Of a DNA stretch of 64,000 nt, positions 17,291 to 27,500 are shown piece after piece (the stretch's first letter is position 1; every line of letters begins with the position of its first letter). The stretch lies in assembly GCA_021647585.1 (NCBI GenBank), contig JAKIUK010000002.1, forward strand, positions 67,845 to 131,844, read 5' to 3'. The position numbers and the translations under genes are program-made. The notes under the pieces were generated by a model. The model was not told the DNA's origin and ran no database searches. It was given only the letters and a program-made list of their open reading frames with translations. The DNA is from Methylococcaceae bacterium (GTDB lineage: Bacteria; Pseudomonadota; Gammaproteobacteria; Methylococcales; Methylomonadaceae).

Positions 17291-19008
17291 ACCGTCCTGT
17301 CCATTCTGGCAGTCACCAATGGATCATGACTGGCTATGATCAAGGTTTTATCTTTAAATACTGAATCAATCACATTCAACAATCTGGTTTTATTGGCTAG
17401 ATCCAGATGTGCAGTAGGTTCATCAAGTAGGACAATAGGTGCATTTTTAACAAAGGTGCGTGCCAGCGCAATACGTTGTATTTGTCCCCCCGACAAACCA
17501 TAACCTTTTTCTCCTACCAGAGTTAATAATCCGTTATCCAGATGCTTACTGAATTCCGTAACACCCGCTGCATCCGCAGCTGCTTCAATTTGTTGATACG
17601 GAATAGAACTATCAAGCAAACTAATATTATCTGCAATCGTTGCATAAAAAAGGGTTGATTTCTGACCTACCCAGGCAATAAGGTTTTCTGTGTTTTGTCG
17701 AGTTGCTCTGCTACCTTCTATTAATACATCCCCTGTACTGGCTTCTTCAAATCCCAACAACAAATTAAACAAGGTGGTTTTACCTACTCCGGATTCACCC
17801 GTTAATGCTATTTTTTCACCTGCTTTTATCTGCAAGTTAATTGATTTTAAAACCTCTTTTTGCTGAAAGCATTTGCTTACATTTTTCAGTTCAATACAAA
17901 ATAAAGTATCAACAGTAGATGATATTTCGGGTTCTATAACATGAACCTGATCTAATATTTTTAAAATATGATCTGCTGCCCCGATAGCTGCAGCCTTATC
18001 ATGATAATGCGTAGCAAACTGCTTCAGAGGGTTAAAAAATTCAGGTGCTAATAGTAAAACAAACAATGCTTCCTGCAAGCTTATATCGATAGCAGGTCCA
18101 AAATGTATCAACCCTAACAAGCCTAAACCAACATAAACTGCAACTAATGCGACTGCAATAGCGCTAAAAAACTCCAATACAGCTGAAGATAAAAAGGCAA
18201 TACGCAATACTGTCATCGTTTTTTCACGAACAACTGCAGATACCTTGCTAATCGCTTTTAATTCAGCTGCAGTCTGTCCGAACAGTTTTAGTGTTGTTAG
18301 TCCTTCTAGCCGATCAAGAAAATAACCATTCATTCTTGCCATGGCTAAAAACTGATTACGATTAGCTGAAGCAGCTCCCATTCCAACCAACGCCATAAAC
18401 ACAGGAATTAATGGGCCTGTTATAAGAAAAATAAGTCCTACCACCCAGTTAACAGGCATTACTACTGCAATCATTAGCAAAGGTAATAGTGCGACAATCA
18501 TTTGTTGAGGTAGATAACGAGAAAAATACCCCTCTAATGCCTCGGTATGCTCCAGAGTACTTGCTGCCAACTCACCCGTTTGTTGTTGCTTAATATATGC
18601 CGGCCCTAACAAAAAAAATTGGTTCAACAATTGTTCACGTACTGAGCGCTTTATCGTCACTGCAACTTTATAGCCCAACACCTGAAAATAATAACTACAA
18701 AGACTTCGAAAAATAAAAACAACTGTCAACACGATAAAATAATAACTTAATTGATTCCACTGCTGTTTTTCAATAATCAGCTGTTGAAATATATAAGCTA
18801 ATATTGCAGATTGCAGAATAATCAGTACACCATTAATAACTCCAATCAAAGCGACAATATTAATTAATCGATTAACTGTTTTCTTTTTTGACTTTAACCA
18901 TACAAAACAATATTTTTCTCTTGCGTTACTGGCATCATAAGCCTTTTGATTATCTCTCTGTGTAGTTTTTTCAGCGATTAAGTACGGATTATCTTTTTTA
19001 AAACTCAT
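17278..19008 (-). CDS. cydD: Heterodimeric ABC exporter subunit CydD
   Basis: The 576-residue ABC exporter half has about six membrane helices, the GPLIPVFMALVG coupling segment typical of CydD, Walker A GESGVGKTT, signature LSGGQIQRIALARTF and Walker B IVLLDEPTAHLD. It partners with CydC (13-base overlap) in thiol export. The N-terminal 35 residues before the first helix are somewhat longer than in E. coli and include a charged stretch. It starts 17 bases after the coiled-coil gene at 19026-20192, which may share its promoter. Confidence 0.93.
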   Translation of the reverse strand: MSFKKDNPYLIAEKTTQRDNQKAYDASNAREKYCFVWLKSKKKTVNRLINIVALIGVINGVLIILQSAILAYIFQQLIIEKQQWNQLSYYFIVLTVVFIFRSLCSYYFQVLGYKVAVTIKRSVREQLLNQFFLLGPAYIKQQQTGELAASTLEHTEALEGYFSRYLPQQMIVALLPLLMIAVVMPVNWVVGLIFLITGPLIPVFMALVGMGAASANRNQFLAMARMNGYFLDRLEGLTTLKLFGQTAAELKAISKVSAVVREKTMTVLRIAFLSSAVLEFFSAIAVALVAVYVGLGLLGLIHFGPAIDISLQEALFVLLLAPEFFNPLKQFATHYHDKAAAIGAADHILKILDQVHVIEPEISSTVDTLFCIELKNVSKCFQQKEVLKSINLQIKAGEKIALTGESGVGKTTLFNLLLGFEEASTGDVLIEGSRATRQNTENLIAWVGQKSTLFYATIADNISLLDSSIPYQQIEAAADAAGVTEFSKHLDNGLLTLVGEKGYGLSGGQIQRIALARTFVKNAPIVLLDEPTAHLDLANKTRLLNVIDSVFKDKTLIIASHDPLVTARMDRTVCLS

Positions 19009-19025
19009 ACTCTGTCGTGCTTAAG

Positions 19026-20192
19026 CTATAAGATTAATTTTCGATAAAAACCTTTTAATTTCAGTTTCAACTGATCCATTTCTTCTGCTGATTCATCTTC
19101 TTGAATAGATTGCTGCTCTAAAGCTTCTTCAGTATCATTTGCTGCTAACCTTTCATCTTCTATGTTAACTGTCTGAACATCCGGCTTTGGCTGTTGAACC
19201 GATAACTGCTCAATTAACTGATCTATAACATGCTGATGCTGTTGCCAGACATCCTCAATTACTGGATCATTAGCATGACTTTGCTCAGCATCTGAGTTTT
19301 TCACATTATCCAGAAAAGACATCTTGTATAATAATTTACTAAGCACCCCACCTGAATCCTGGCGGGTATCAGTTAAAATATTTTCATTTTCTGTATTAGT
19401 ATTAGACTGAATTAATAATGACTGTAGTTTTTTGTTGAATTGGGTCATCTGTTGATTTTGTTGCTGAAGTGTATTTTCTAATTCAAGCAACTGCTCAATA
19501 TTACTATCAACTTCCTGCTTAGTTATCTCAGATTTAAGCTCTGAAACTTCATCCAGATTATTTTCAGAAGATTGAGCAGATAGCTCTAATTGTGCAATCA
19601 TCTCATTCTTGTTAGTTAATTCTACTATCTGTGTCTGAATCTTTTGTTCTACCTTATTTAACTTATTAGAAAGCTCACTGAGCTCTTTTTCCATCACTAC
19701 AATTTGAGCCTGTTCCAGAGCATGTTCTGACACCTGAATTTTTTGTTCGTCCAGTTTACTTTGTAATTGATCAACCCGCTGATTTTTTTCGTTAACTATT
19801 GACTCAAGACCATCAACTTCAAGATTTTTTGCATCTAAAGCTTTTTTTGTTAGCTCTTCTTTCTGAATATATTCTTTGCTCTGTTTTTCACTTTCCTGCA
19901 GATCTTTAGTCAACTGATCTATTTGTTGTTGGAGACTGCTAATATTTTCTACATCATTTTTCTGGGTAATTAATAGCTTGTCATATTTTTGCTCACTCTG
20001 TTCCAGAGCGTGATTTTGTAGCATTAACTTTTGCTTCAGACTAACACTCTTTTTTCTCTTCAATAGAAGAACTAGTAATACGCCAATCAATAGTGAACCT
20101 AGAGCTATAACAACACTGTATTGCACATTATTAATTGCAACTTGCTGCCACTCCGATAAGTAGAAAACGAAAATCTCTATGAATTTATCCAT
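19026..20192 (-). CDS. Membrane-anchored coiled-coil protein of unknown function
   Basis: The 388-residue protein has one N-terminal membrane helix (about 22-44, VVIALGSLLIGVLLVLLL) followed by a short basic patch (KRKK), so the bulk is probably cytoplasmic. Residues 50-270 are dominated by Gln, Glu, Lys and Leu in heptad-like order, predicting a long coiled coil; the C-terminal part is acidic. I do not recognise a named family. It lies directly upstream of cydDC on the same strand with a 17-base gap, so it may be transcribed with the exporter, but no functional link is known to me. The start ATG is the only in-frame candidate before the membrane helix. Confidence 0.75.
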   Translation of the reverse strand: MDKFIEIFVFYLSEWQQVAINNVQYSVVIALGSLLIGVLLVLLLKRKKSVSLKQKLMLQNHALEQSEQKYDKLLITQKNDVENISSLQQQIDQLTKDLQESEKQSKEYIQKEELTKKALDAKNLEVDGLESIVNEKNQRVDQLQSKLDEQKIQVSEHALEQAQIVVMEKELSELSNKLNKVEQKIQTQIVELTNKNEMIAQLELSAQSSENNLDEVSELKSEITKQEVDSNIEQLLELENTLQQQNQQMTQFNKKLQSLLIQSNTNTENENILTDTRQDSGGVLSKLLYKMSFLDNVKNSDAEQSHANDPVIEDVWQQHQHVIDQLIEQLSVQQPKPDVQTVNIEDERLAANDTEEALEQQSIQEDESAEEMDQLKLKLKGFYRKLIL

Positions 20193-20436
20193 GAAATGAC
20201 CATAACCTGTTTATTTAAAAAATTAATTCTACAGATTTCATCAGAGATCAGGAATGTTTTTTATTACAATCTCGTTTTGCAGTTCTTTAGTATAGTTTGT
20301 AACAATCTATATACTCCTATGTGGGGTAAACGCACACTGCTATAATTACCAAAGTATTTTGCTCATAGTTGATCTGACTTAGAGTAATAACTTAATTTTT
20401 CTTTGGATAAATTATCTCAAACACAATACTAAATAA

Positions 20437-21747
20437 ATGTCAGAACAATTTATTTCATTATTTTCTATCACTGCCTGGAAACAACGCCTGGTGTTTTGGG
20501 TTGGTGCTATTTTTGTAGGTTTACTTATCGTTGCAATGACCCTGTTAAGTGAATGGGCTGGAGAAACCTATCGCGAAATTTCGAAACAGCATTTTTGGTT
20601 TAACTTTATTATTGCTCCCATTGGACTTAGTTTTACTGCATGGATCACCTTTCGTTTTTTCCCTGGTTCTGAACGCAGCGGTATTCCACAAGTAAAAACT
20701 GCACTTGAAATTACAGGGAATTTAGATGACAGGACAAAGTTAATCTCTTTAAAAATTGCCTTAGGCAAAATGTTGCTTCCTATTATGGGCTTACTATCAG
20801 GTGCTTCGGTTGGATTTGGAGGGCCAGCCGTTCATGTTGGGGCTTCGTTTATGGCTTCTTTGGGAAAAGCCGTTAAATTCCCACCCCACTACATGGAAAA
20901 AGGGCTTATTCTGGCAGGAAGTGCTGCGGGTTTTGCGGCCATGTTCAGTGCACCATTAGCAGGCATTATTTTTGCAATAGAAGAAATGGGCCGTGCTCTG
21001 GAAGAAAAAATCAGTAGTCTGGTGTTAACGGCAATCATTTTTTCCGGTGTAACCGCTTATGCATTATTAAATAATTACATTTTTTTTAGTGACAAATCAT
21101 TTATCATGCCCTGGAGTCAAAGCTGGATAGCTGTACCACTGTGTGGCATCGTCGGTGGTTTTTTAGGGGGTATTTTCAGTAAAATCATTATAAGTGGTGG
21201 GCGCTTCCTTAACCGAACCGGCCTACACATTGTAATAATAGCCTTCGCCTGTGGCGGAATCATTGCAATTCTTGGTTATTATTCTAATGGAGATTCTTTT
21301 GGTACCGGCTATTCCCAAGCTAAAGCCATTTTGACTAACGCTGAAACTATGGATCCTTTTTTTCCACTTTATAAAATGCTAGCTACTTGCGCTACTTTTT
21401 TTAGTGGTATTCCCAGTGGTATTTTCGTTCCATCCATTGCAACTGGAGCTGGTTTTGGAGTAAATCTTGCAACTTGGTTTCCTGTAGCACCCGTTTCTGC
21501 AATGATTTTACTAACCATAACTGCATATTTTTCCGGCATGTTGCAATCCCCACTCACTTCTTTCGTCATAGTAATGGAAATGACAGGTAGCCATGAAATA
21601 TTAATTCCATTGATGGCAACTGCTTTTTTTGCTACTGGTACATCAAAATTAATTAATCCTGTACCTCTCTATCGGGCACTCTGCAATTCGTATATTCAAC
21701 CTGTAAAACAGGTCATAAAAGATGAAGAAAATATCAATGGCAGTTAA
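20437..21747 (+). CDS. ClC-family chloride channel/transporter lacking the gating glutamate
   Basis: The 436-residue membrane protein has the ClC signatures: RSGIPQ (selectivity-filter region, near residue 81), GGPAVHVGA (near 129), AIEEMGRALEEK (near 180), GIFVPSIATGAGFG and a C-terminal PLYRAL whose Tyr matches the anion-binding tyrosine. In CLC-ec1 the external gating Glu148 sits in G-R-E-G-P; here the segment is G126-F-G128-G-P130, so that Glu is Gly. The internal proton-pathway glutamate of IEEM is retained. Loss of the external Glu is known to uncouple proton exchange, so this is more likely an anion conductance or differently coupled protein. It overlaps the thioredoxin-like gene by 26 bases. 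Confidence 0.92.
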   Translation: MSEQFISLFSITAWKQRLVFWVGAIFVGLLIVAMTLLSEWAGETYREISKQHFWFNFIIAPIGLSFTAWITFRFFPGSERSGIPQVKTALEITGNLDDRTKLISLKIALGKMLLPIMGLLSGASVGFGGPAVHVGASFMASLGKAVKFPPHYMEKGLILAGSAAGFAAMFSAPLAGIIFAIEEMGRALEEKISSLVLTAIIFSGVTAYALLNNYIFFSDKSFIMPWSQSWIAVPLCGIVGGFLGGIFSKIIISGGRFLNRTGLHIVIIAFACGGIIAILGYYSNGDSFGTGYSQAKAILTNAETMDPFFPLYKMLATCATFFSGIPSGIFVPSIATGAGFGVNLATWFPVAPVSAMILLTITAYFSGMLQSPLTSFVIVMEMTGSHEILIPLMATAFFATGTSKLINPVPLYRALCNSYIQPVKQVIKDEENINGS

Positions 21748-22237
21748 AAACAGACTCCCTTTGATTTTGCTAATCGGATGCATACTAATCATTTTATTGC
21801 TTTGGCAAACACAAAGAATAACGCCAGCTCCTGCTGTCACCTTTACGACTATTACAGGAAAAATAATTAAATTAGCCCAGTTACGGGGCCACCCCGTTAT
21901 TATTACCTTCTGGGCAACTGATTGTGCTGGTTGTATAAAAGAAATACCCCATCTGATTGAGCTATATAATCAGTTTCACCCTAAAGGTTTGGAAATCATA
22001 GCCGTTGCCATGTATTACGACCCACCCAGTCATGTGGTTGCAATGACTAATGCCAGACAACTGCCGTATAATGTTGCATTAGATTTAACAGCAGAACATG
22101 CCATGGCCTTTGGACAGGTCAGATTAACACCTACAACATTTTTGATATCGGCTACAGGTAATATAGTTTTTCAAAAAACAGGTACTTTTGACTTCATTAA
22201 AATGAAACAGCGGTTAAACAATTTGATACAAGGATAA
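21722..22237 (+). CDS. TlpA/ResA-like membrane-anchored thioredoxin
   Basis: The 171-residue protein has an N-terminal membrane helix (about 12-29) and a thioredoxin-fold domain with ITFWATDC-A-G-C, the CxxC at residues 68-71, and a cis-proline region RLTPTTF. This is the TlpA/ResA arrangement: a periplasmic thiol-disulfide reductase that often serves c-type cytochrome or oxidase maturation. It overlaps the ClC gene end and precedes hemJ by 5 bases, so the three likely form one transcript. A second in-frame ATG at 21737 is an alternative start; the first is kept because both leave the anchor intact. Linkage to HemJ is compatible with a haem-related role, inferred from position only. Confidence 0.85.
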   Translation: MKKISMAVKNRLPLILLIGCILIILLLWQTQRITPAPAVTFTTITGKIIKLAQLRGHPVIITFWATDCAGCIKEIPHLIELYNQFHPKGLEIIAVAMYYDPPSHVVAMTNARQLPYNVALDLTAEHAMAFGQVRLTPTTFLISATGNIVFQKTGTFDFIKMKQRLNNLIQG

Positions 22238-22242
22238 CAATT

Positions 22243-22668
22243 ATGCTCTGGTTAAAAGCGTTACACCTCATCTTTATGGTTACTTGGTTTGCAGGACTTT
22301 TCTATTTACCCCGCCTATTTGTCTATCATGCCATGAGTGATGATGAAATAAGTAATGAGCGTTTCAAAGTAATGGAACGTAAACTGTTTTTTGGCATTAT
22401 GACACCCGGAATGATTATAACTTTCATCTTTGGTATCTGGATGTTGGGCGATTATGCCTGGGAACTTTATTCTGCAACAGGATGGTTACATAGCAAATTG
22501 ACCTTATTGCTATTGTTGGTTGTTTATCATGGATTCTGTGGTAAATGGTTATTAGATTTTAAACATGATAGAAACCAACATTCGCATGTTTTTTACCGCT
22601 GGATGAATGAAGTACCTGTACTATTTTTAGTGGGAATTATCATCCTGGCAGTGGTTAAACCCTTTTAA
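22243..22668 (+). CDS. hemJ: Protoporphyrinogen oxidase HemJ
   Basis: The 141-residue, four-helix membrane protein begins MLWLKALHLIFMVTWFAGLF, continues with YLPRLFVYH, and ends near WMNEVPVLFLVGIIILAVVKPF, the characteristic HemJ (UPF0093) pattern with conserved His and Arg residues that bind haem. HemJ converts protoporphyrinogen IX to protoporphyrin IX in haem synthesis in bacteria lacking HemG/HemY. It is the third gene of the ClC-thioredoxin-hemJ run. Length and motifs are normal. Confidence 0.93.
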   Translation: MLWLKALHLIFMVTWFAGLFYLPRLFVYHAMSDDEISNERFKVMERKLFFGIMTPGMIITFIFGIWMLGDYAWELYSATGWLHSKLTLLLLLVVYHGFCGKWLLDFKHDRNQHSHVFYRWMNEVPVLFLVGIIILAVVKPF

Positions 22669-23513
22669 ATCTAAGTAACAGGGAGCAAGCGCCACCTAAT
22701 TTCACATAGCGGCATCTCTGTATGGTTTCTTTGGATATATTCGATAAGTAATTGCTATTAATATTAATATTTTTACTTTTGGATATGTCAGCACCTTCGC
22801 TCCATTTCCATTACAGAAACTTCATCACTACTACAGTGGGTCTGCCCCTGTGTTTTGTATCGGTACTCAGATCCTTGTAGGGACTCCACTTGGATTGCTC
22901 ACTTACCCTAATTGGTTATAGTTATAAAGATTTCTCCCGCTGGTCGAAATGACTCTCAACCACTATGGACTGGAAGTCGTTATGTTGTTAAACAATGTAT
23001 CGTTCTGCGATGCTATTTTAATTGCTAAAGCCTTGCACTGAAAGTGCATAGTTTTAAACTAGCGATTTGGGACAATAAAATCAGTTGTATCAAAGCGCGA
23101 AAACTTTTTGTACGTCATCAGATTTTTTTTGTATTGCTAATCAGTATAAAATAATCAACAAAACTGACTCAAAATGGGTTTCCCTCACTACAGTTTCTAT
23201 TCTCGGACAGCCTCCTAGAGTCAATTAAATTTAACAAAGACAAGTAAACATAACCTTGCTGGATACCGTAGTTAATGGATGAGATTAAAAAATTAAAGCA
23301 ATCGTAATAAACCACACTGTAAAGCTCCCTAAAGTCCGCTCTATGTGGGTTTAATTCAAATTCACTTCACTTTTAAGTACCCCTGTAGTTAATTCTAGAG
23401 TAAAGAACCATAGATATTTTGAGTACACTGTAGAAATTAACTGTAATTTGCTGTCAACTGAACGATGAACTATCATAAAGTATAATCATAGTAAATGAAG
23501 GTATTTGTTTTAC
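22669..23513. other. Long intergenic region with no recognisable gene
   Basis: This 845-bp stretch has no credible ORF or RNA gene. At 22935-22953 it carries TCCCGCTGGTCGAAATGAC, identical to 60764-60782 and similar to 32296-32314, a dispersed intergenic motif. Some segments have locally higher GC (about 22850-23000) than the surroundings, suggesting relics of inserted DNA. A purine-rich GAAGG lies before the ATG at 23514. Confidence 0.4.
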
Positions 23514-24509
23514 ATGTTACTCATTAAATTTGCTAGACATTCTAATTTCTTACACCTTATCTCTTTTTTAGGACTCATCCTTATTATCGGGTGTGAACCT
23601 CGGCCACATAATATTTTAAAAATAGGCACTAATCTTTGGCTAGGTTATGAACCACTTTACCTTGCGCAAAGCCTGGATTTTTTTGATAACAAAGCTATCA
23701 AGCTAATTGAAATGCCTTCAGCAACTGAAGTGTCTCATGCTTTTCGTAACAAAACTCTGGATGTTGCTGCGCTTACATTGGATGAATCTTTAGTTTTATT
23801 GCAGTATGCCCCCGATCTTAGGATTATTTTAGTGATGGACGTTTCTAAGGGCGCTGATGTTTTATTAGCCAGACCTGCAATACAATCCTTATCGGAACTT
23901 AAAGGTAAACGTATAGGCGTTGAGAATACTGCTGTTGGTGCAATCCTGCTGGATGCTGCCTTGCAGGTGGCTAGTTTGAATATTACCGATATAAACTTCC
24001 TTTCTATTATGGCTGATCATCATGAATCTGCTTATAATGAGGGACGAGTAGATGCAATTGTTACCTTTGAACCCCATAAAAGCAGACTTATATCACTAGG
24101 CGCTAAAAAGTTATTTGATAGCACTCAAATTCCAGGACGTATTGTGGATGTGTTGGTCACCAGACAATCAGTCATAGATAATCAAAAAGAATTATTGAAA
24201 GTAATAGTTGCTGGTCACTTGAAGGCACTAGAATATATCCAGCAGCAACCTGTAGAGGCAGCTAAGCGTATAGCTCCACGTTTAGCCGTTCAAAATACTG
24301 AAGTGATGAAACAATTTGATGGCATCAGCTTGCCCGGAATACTTGAAAACCGACTTTTTCTTGCATTACAAAGTCCGACTTTATCAAAATCGATTGAAGA
24401 ATTAAAAATACTAATGAGTAAAAAACAACTTTTGTTTAAAGCTATCGATACTTCTCAGCTGATAAATGACAGCTTGTTGCCAACATTAAATAGCAATGGA
24501 GACTCCTGA
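23514..24509 (+). CDS. Substrate-binding lipoprotein, NMT1/SsuA/NrtA-like
   Basis: The product (331 residues from the ATG at 23514; a TTG at 23505 is an alternative) has a lipobox LIIGC at about residue 27, predicting an outer- or inner-membrane-tethered periplasmic lipoprotein. The mature part reads IGTNLWLGYEPLYLAQSL, the N-terminal pattern of NMT1/THI5-like and SsuA/NrtA periplasmic binding proteins, and continues with LKGKRIGVENTAVGAILLD and VDAIVTFEP, also typical. No ABC permease or ATPase gene is adjacent. Instead it is 6 bases upstream of a c-di-GMP protein, so it more likely serves as a ligand sensor for that protein than as part of an importer. The ligand is unknown. Confidence 0.86.
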   Translation: MLLIKFARHSNFLHLISFLGLILIIGCEPRPHNILKIGTNLWLGYEPLYLAQSLDFFDNKAIKLIEMPSATEVSHAFRNKTLDVAALTLDESLVLLQYAPDLRIILVMDVSKGADVLLARPAIQSLSELKGKRIGVENTAVGAILLDAALQVASLNITDINFLSIMADHHESAYNEGRVDAIVTFEPHKSRLISLGAKKLFDSTQIPGRIVDVLVTRQSVIDNQKELLKVIVAGHLKALEYIQQQPVEAAKRIAPRLAVQNTEVMKQFDGISLPGILENRLFLALQSPTLSKSIEELKILMSKKQLLFKAIDTSQLINDSLLPTLNSNGDS

Positions 24510-24515
24510 TTTTCC

Positions 24516-27500
24516 ATGAACAATAAAACCCGCTCCTACCAATTAAAATTTTGGCTACCCATCAGTAGTTTTATTATCTTTGCCAGTTTGTTATCCAGCA
24601 TTATTTACTTTAATTATCACTATGATTTAGCGTTACTACATCAACAAACCGAACAAAAAATTCAATCGCAGATGCAACGTTTGCAATTGAGGTTAGAAGT
24701 ACTTCTACTACAAAAGAATAACAGTAATATTGAACGTGAATTAAGCTATATTAATTTAATACCTCAAACTGAGGTAATTGTACTCGTTGATACTAATGGA
24801 AAAATACTCATTGCAAATAATCGTAGCTGGAAAAACAAATTTGCAAAAGATCTAATTCCCGAATTTACTTTAAATCAATTCAATAAAGCCCAAGAAAATT
24901 TCGATATAACCATCCTGAATAATAACGAGTCCAATCGATATTTTGTATACACTCCCATTAATCTACCCACAACTCCCGATCAACTCCGAATACACCATGT
25001 AGGCGTACTCTATTTTATATATGACAACACAACTGCTTACCAGGCTATTCTTAGACACTCTTTAATCAATAGTGTATTAAGTTGTATTATTGTCATGTTT
25101 TCAATGTTCCTATTGTTATTATTTCAACACTTCACTATTAACAATCCGTTAAACCGCCTAATTCGATTTACCGAAGAAATAGGTAAGGGTGACTTTTCTA
25201 TTGCCAATCCATTGTTTGGGAAAGGCGAATTAATGTTGTTAGGAGAAACACTAGAACGAACCAGCCAATTACTTGAACAACGTGAACAAAATCTTGCGGT
25301 TACCTTAAACAGTATTGGTGATGCCGTCATTACTACAGATATTCAAGGTCAAGTTACCCGTATGAACCCGGTAGCAGAACAGCTTACTGGCTGGCTATTG
25401 ACTGAAGCAAAAGGACTACCATTAAAAACCATCTTTCCTATTATTGATGCCTCTACGCGTGAACCCATTGCCAACCCAGTAGATAAAGTTATTTCCACGG
25501 GTGAAACAATATATCTTTCTAACCACACTACTTTAATTGCCAAAGATGGATCTGAATATCAAATTGCTGACTCTGCTGCCCCTATCCGTAATACACTTAA
25601 CAACATTCTGGGAATGGTTCTGGTGTTTAACGATGTAACAGAAAAATATCGAATCCGCGAACAACTCAACCGTAGTTTGCAACGTTTATCTCTGCACTGG
25701 CAAGACACTCCTTTAGGCATCATTGAATTGAATACAGCTTTTGAATTAGTTGATTTAAATCCTGCAGCAGAGCACATGTTTGGATTCACTAAAGCAGAAA
25801 TTCATGGTCAGCATATAACTAAAAACATACTGCCTGAAACTGCCAGAGCAGCCGTAGATAAAATATGGGCTGATTTATTAACCAATACAGGTGGCCGACG
25901 AAGTTTGAATGAAAATATAACGAAAGATGGGCGTACCATTCTTTGTGAATGGTATAACACCCCGCTGATTAATGAGGAAGATAAGGTAATAGGCGTTTCA
26001 TCTTTGGTAATGGATGTTACAAAAAAGCAAAAAACAGAAGAACAGCTTCGTCTCTCTTCGCGCGTATTCAGTGATACCCATGAAGGTATTATTATTACCG
26101 ATGCAAAAGCCAATATTATCGATGTAAATCCTGCCTTCTGTCACATTACCGGATATAGTCGCGAAGAAGCGATAGGTAAAAACCCTAAATTTCTAAGTTC
26201 AGGAAAACAAAGTCCCGATTTTTATAGTGATCTGTGGTGTGCGCTTGGTGAACATGGTCATTGGCAAGGTGAAATTTGGAATCGAAAAAAGGATGGCTCG
26301 TTATACGCAGAATTACTGACTATCTCAGAGATTAAAGATAACGAAGATGTTATTCTCCAATATGTGGGGTTATTTTCAGATATTACTCACATCAAACAAC
26401 AACAAGAAAAACTGTTACAAATGGCGCATTATGATGTGCTAACACAATTACCTAATCGAGTACTGCTTGAGGATCGATACATCCAGGCCCAGGCTCATTG
26501 CAATCGAAAAGATTCTTTGCTGGCAGTTTGCTTTCTTGATCTGGATAACTTCAAACCCGTCAATGATCGCTATGGACATGGTGCTGGTGATCAGTTACTT
26601 ATTGATGTTGCAGAGCGTATCAATGCCATTATAAGAGAAGAGGATACTGTTTCACGTCAAGGTGGAGACGAGTTTGCCCTTTTACTCGGTGACATAGAAT
26701 CCATTGCCCTTTGTGAACAATTACTTGAACGCATTCTTCATTCCCTTGCACAACCTTATTTCATTGACGATCAATCAGTCTCTATAAGCGCATCTATCGG
26801 AGTCAGCCTGTATCCTAAAGATGATGCTAACTTGGATACCTTGATGCGACATGCTGATCAGGCAATGTATCAAGCAAAATTGGCAGGCCGAAATAATTAC
26901 AGCTTTTTTAATGCTGAGCAAAACCAACGAACCATTCAGAAAAACAATCAGCTTAAGGAATTAAAAAGTGCATTATTAAATAATGAATTTTGTTTATATT
27001 ATCAACCTAAAGTTGATATGAGGACCGGTAAAGTATTTGGAGCGGAAGCGCTGATCCGCTGGCTACACCCTGAAAAAGGACTGATCCCTCCTCTTAAGTT
27101 CTTACCCGTTATTGAAGACACGGAGTTAGAAATACTGATTGGTGACTGGGTTGTTGATGAGGCCATAAAACAATTAGATAAATGGAAACATCAAGGAATT
27201 AACTTAGAAGTCAGTATCAATATATCTTCCTATCATCTTCAATCTCCCTTGTTTGTTGCTAATATGGCACATGCATTGGCTAGATTTCCCAATGTTGACT
27301 CATCCACCCTTCAACTAGAAATTCTGGAAAGTAGTGCATTAGGTGACATAAAATCGATTAGCCATATTATAAAAACCTGCATGCATACTTTAGGTATCAA
27401 TATTGCACTTGATGATTTTGGTACAGGTTATTCTTCCCTGACACACTTGAGAAACCTATTTGCTAAAACTATAAAAATAGACCAGTCTTTTGTCAGAGAT

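Noticed and set aside
23514..24509. Binding lipoprotein as thiamine-precursor (ThiY) importer part
   Set aside because: No permease, ATPase or thi genes are next to it; thiDE lies 8 kb away, so the ligand cannot be assigned.
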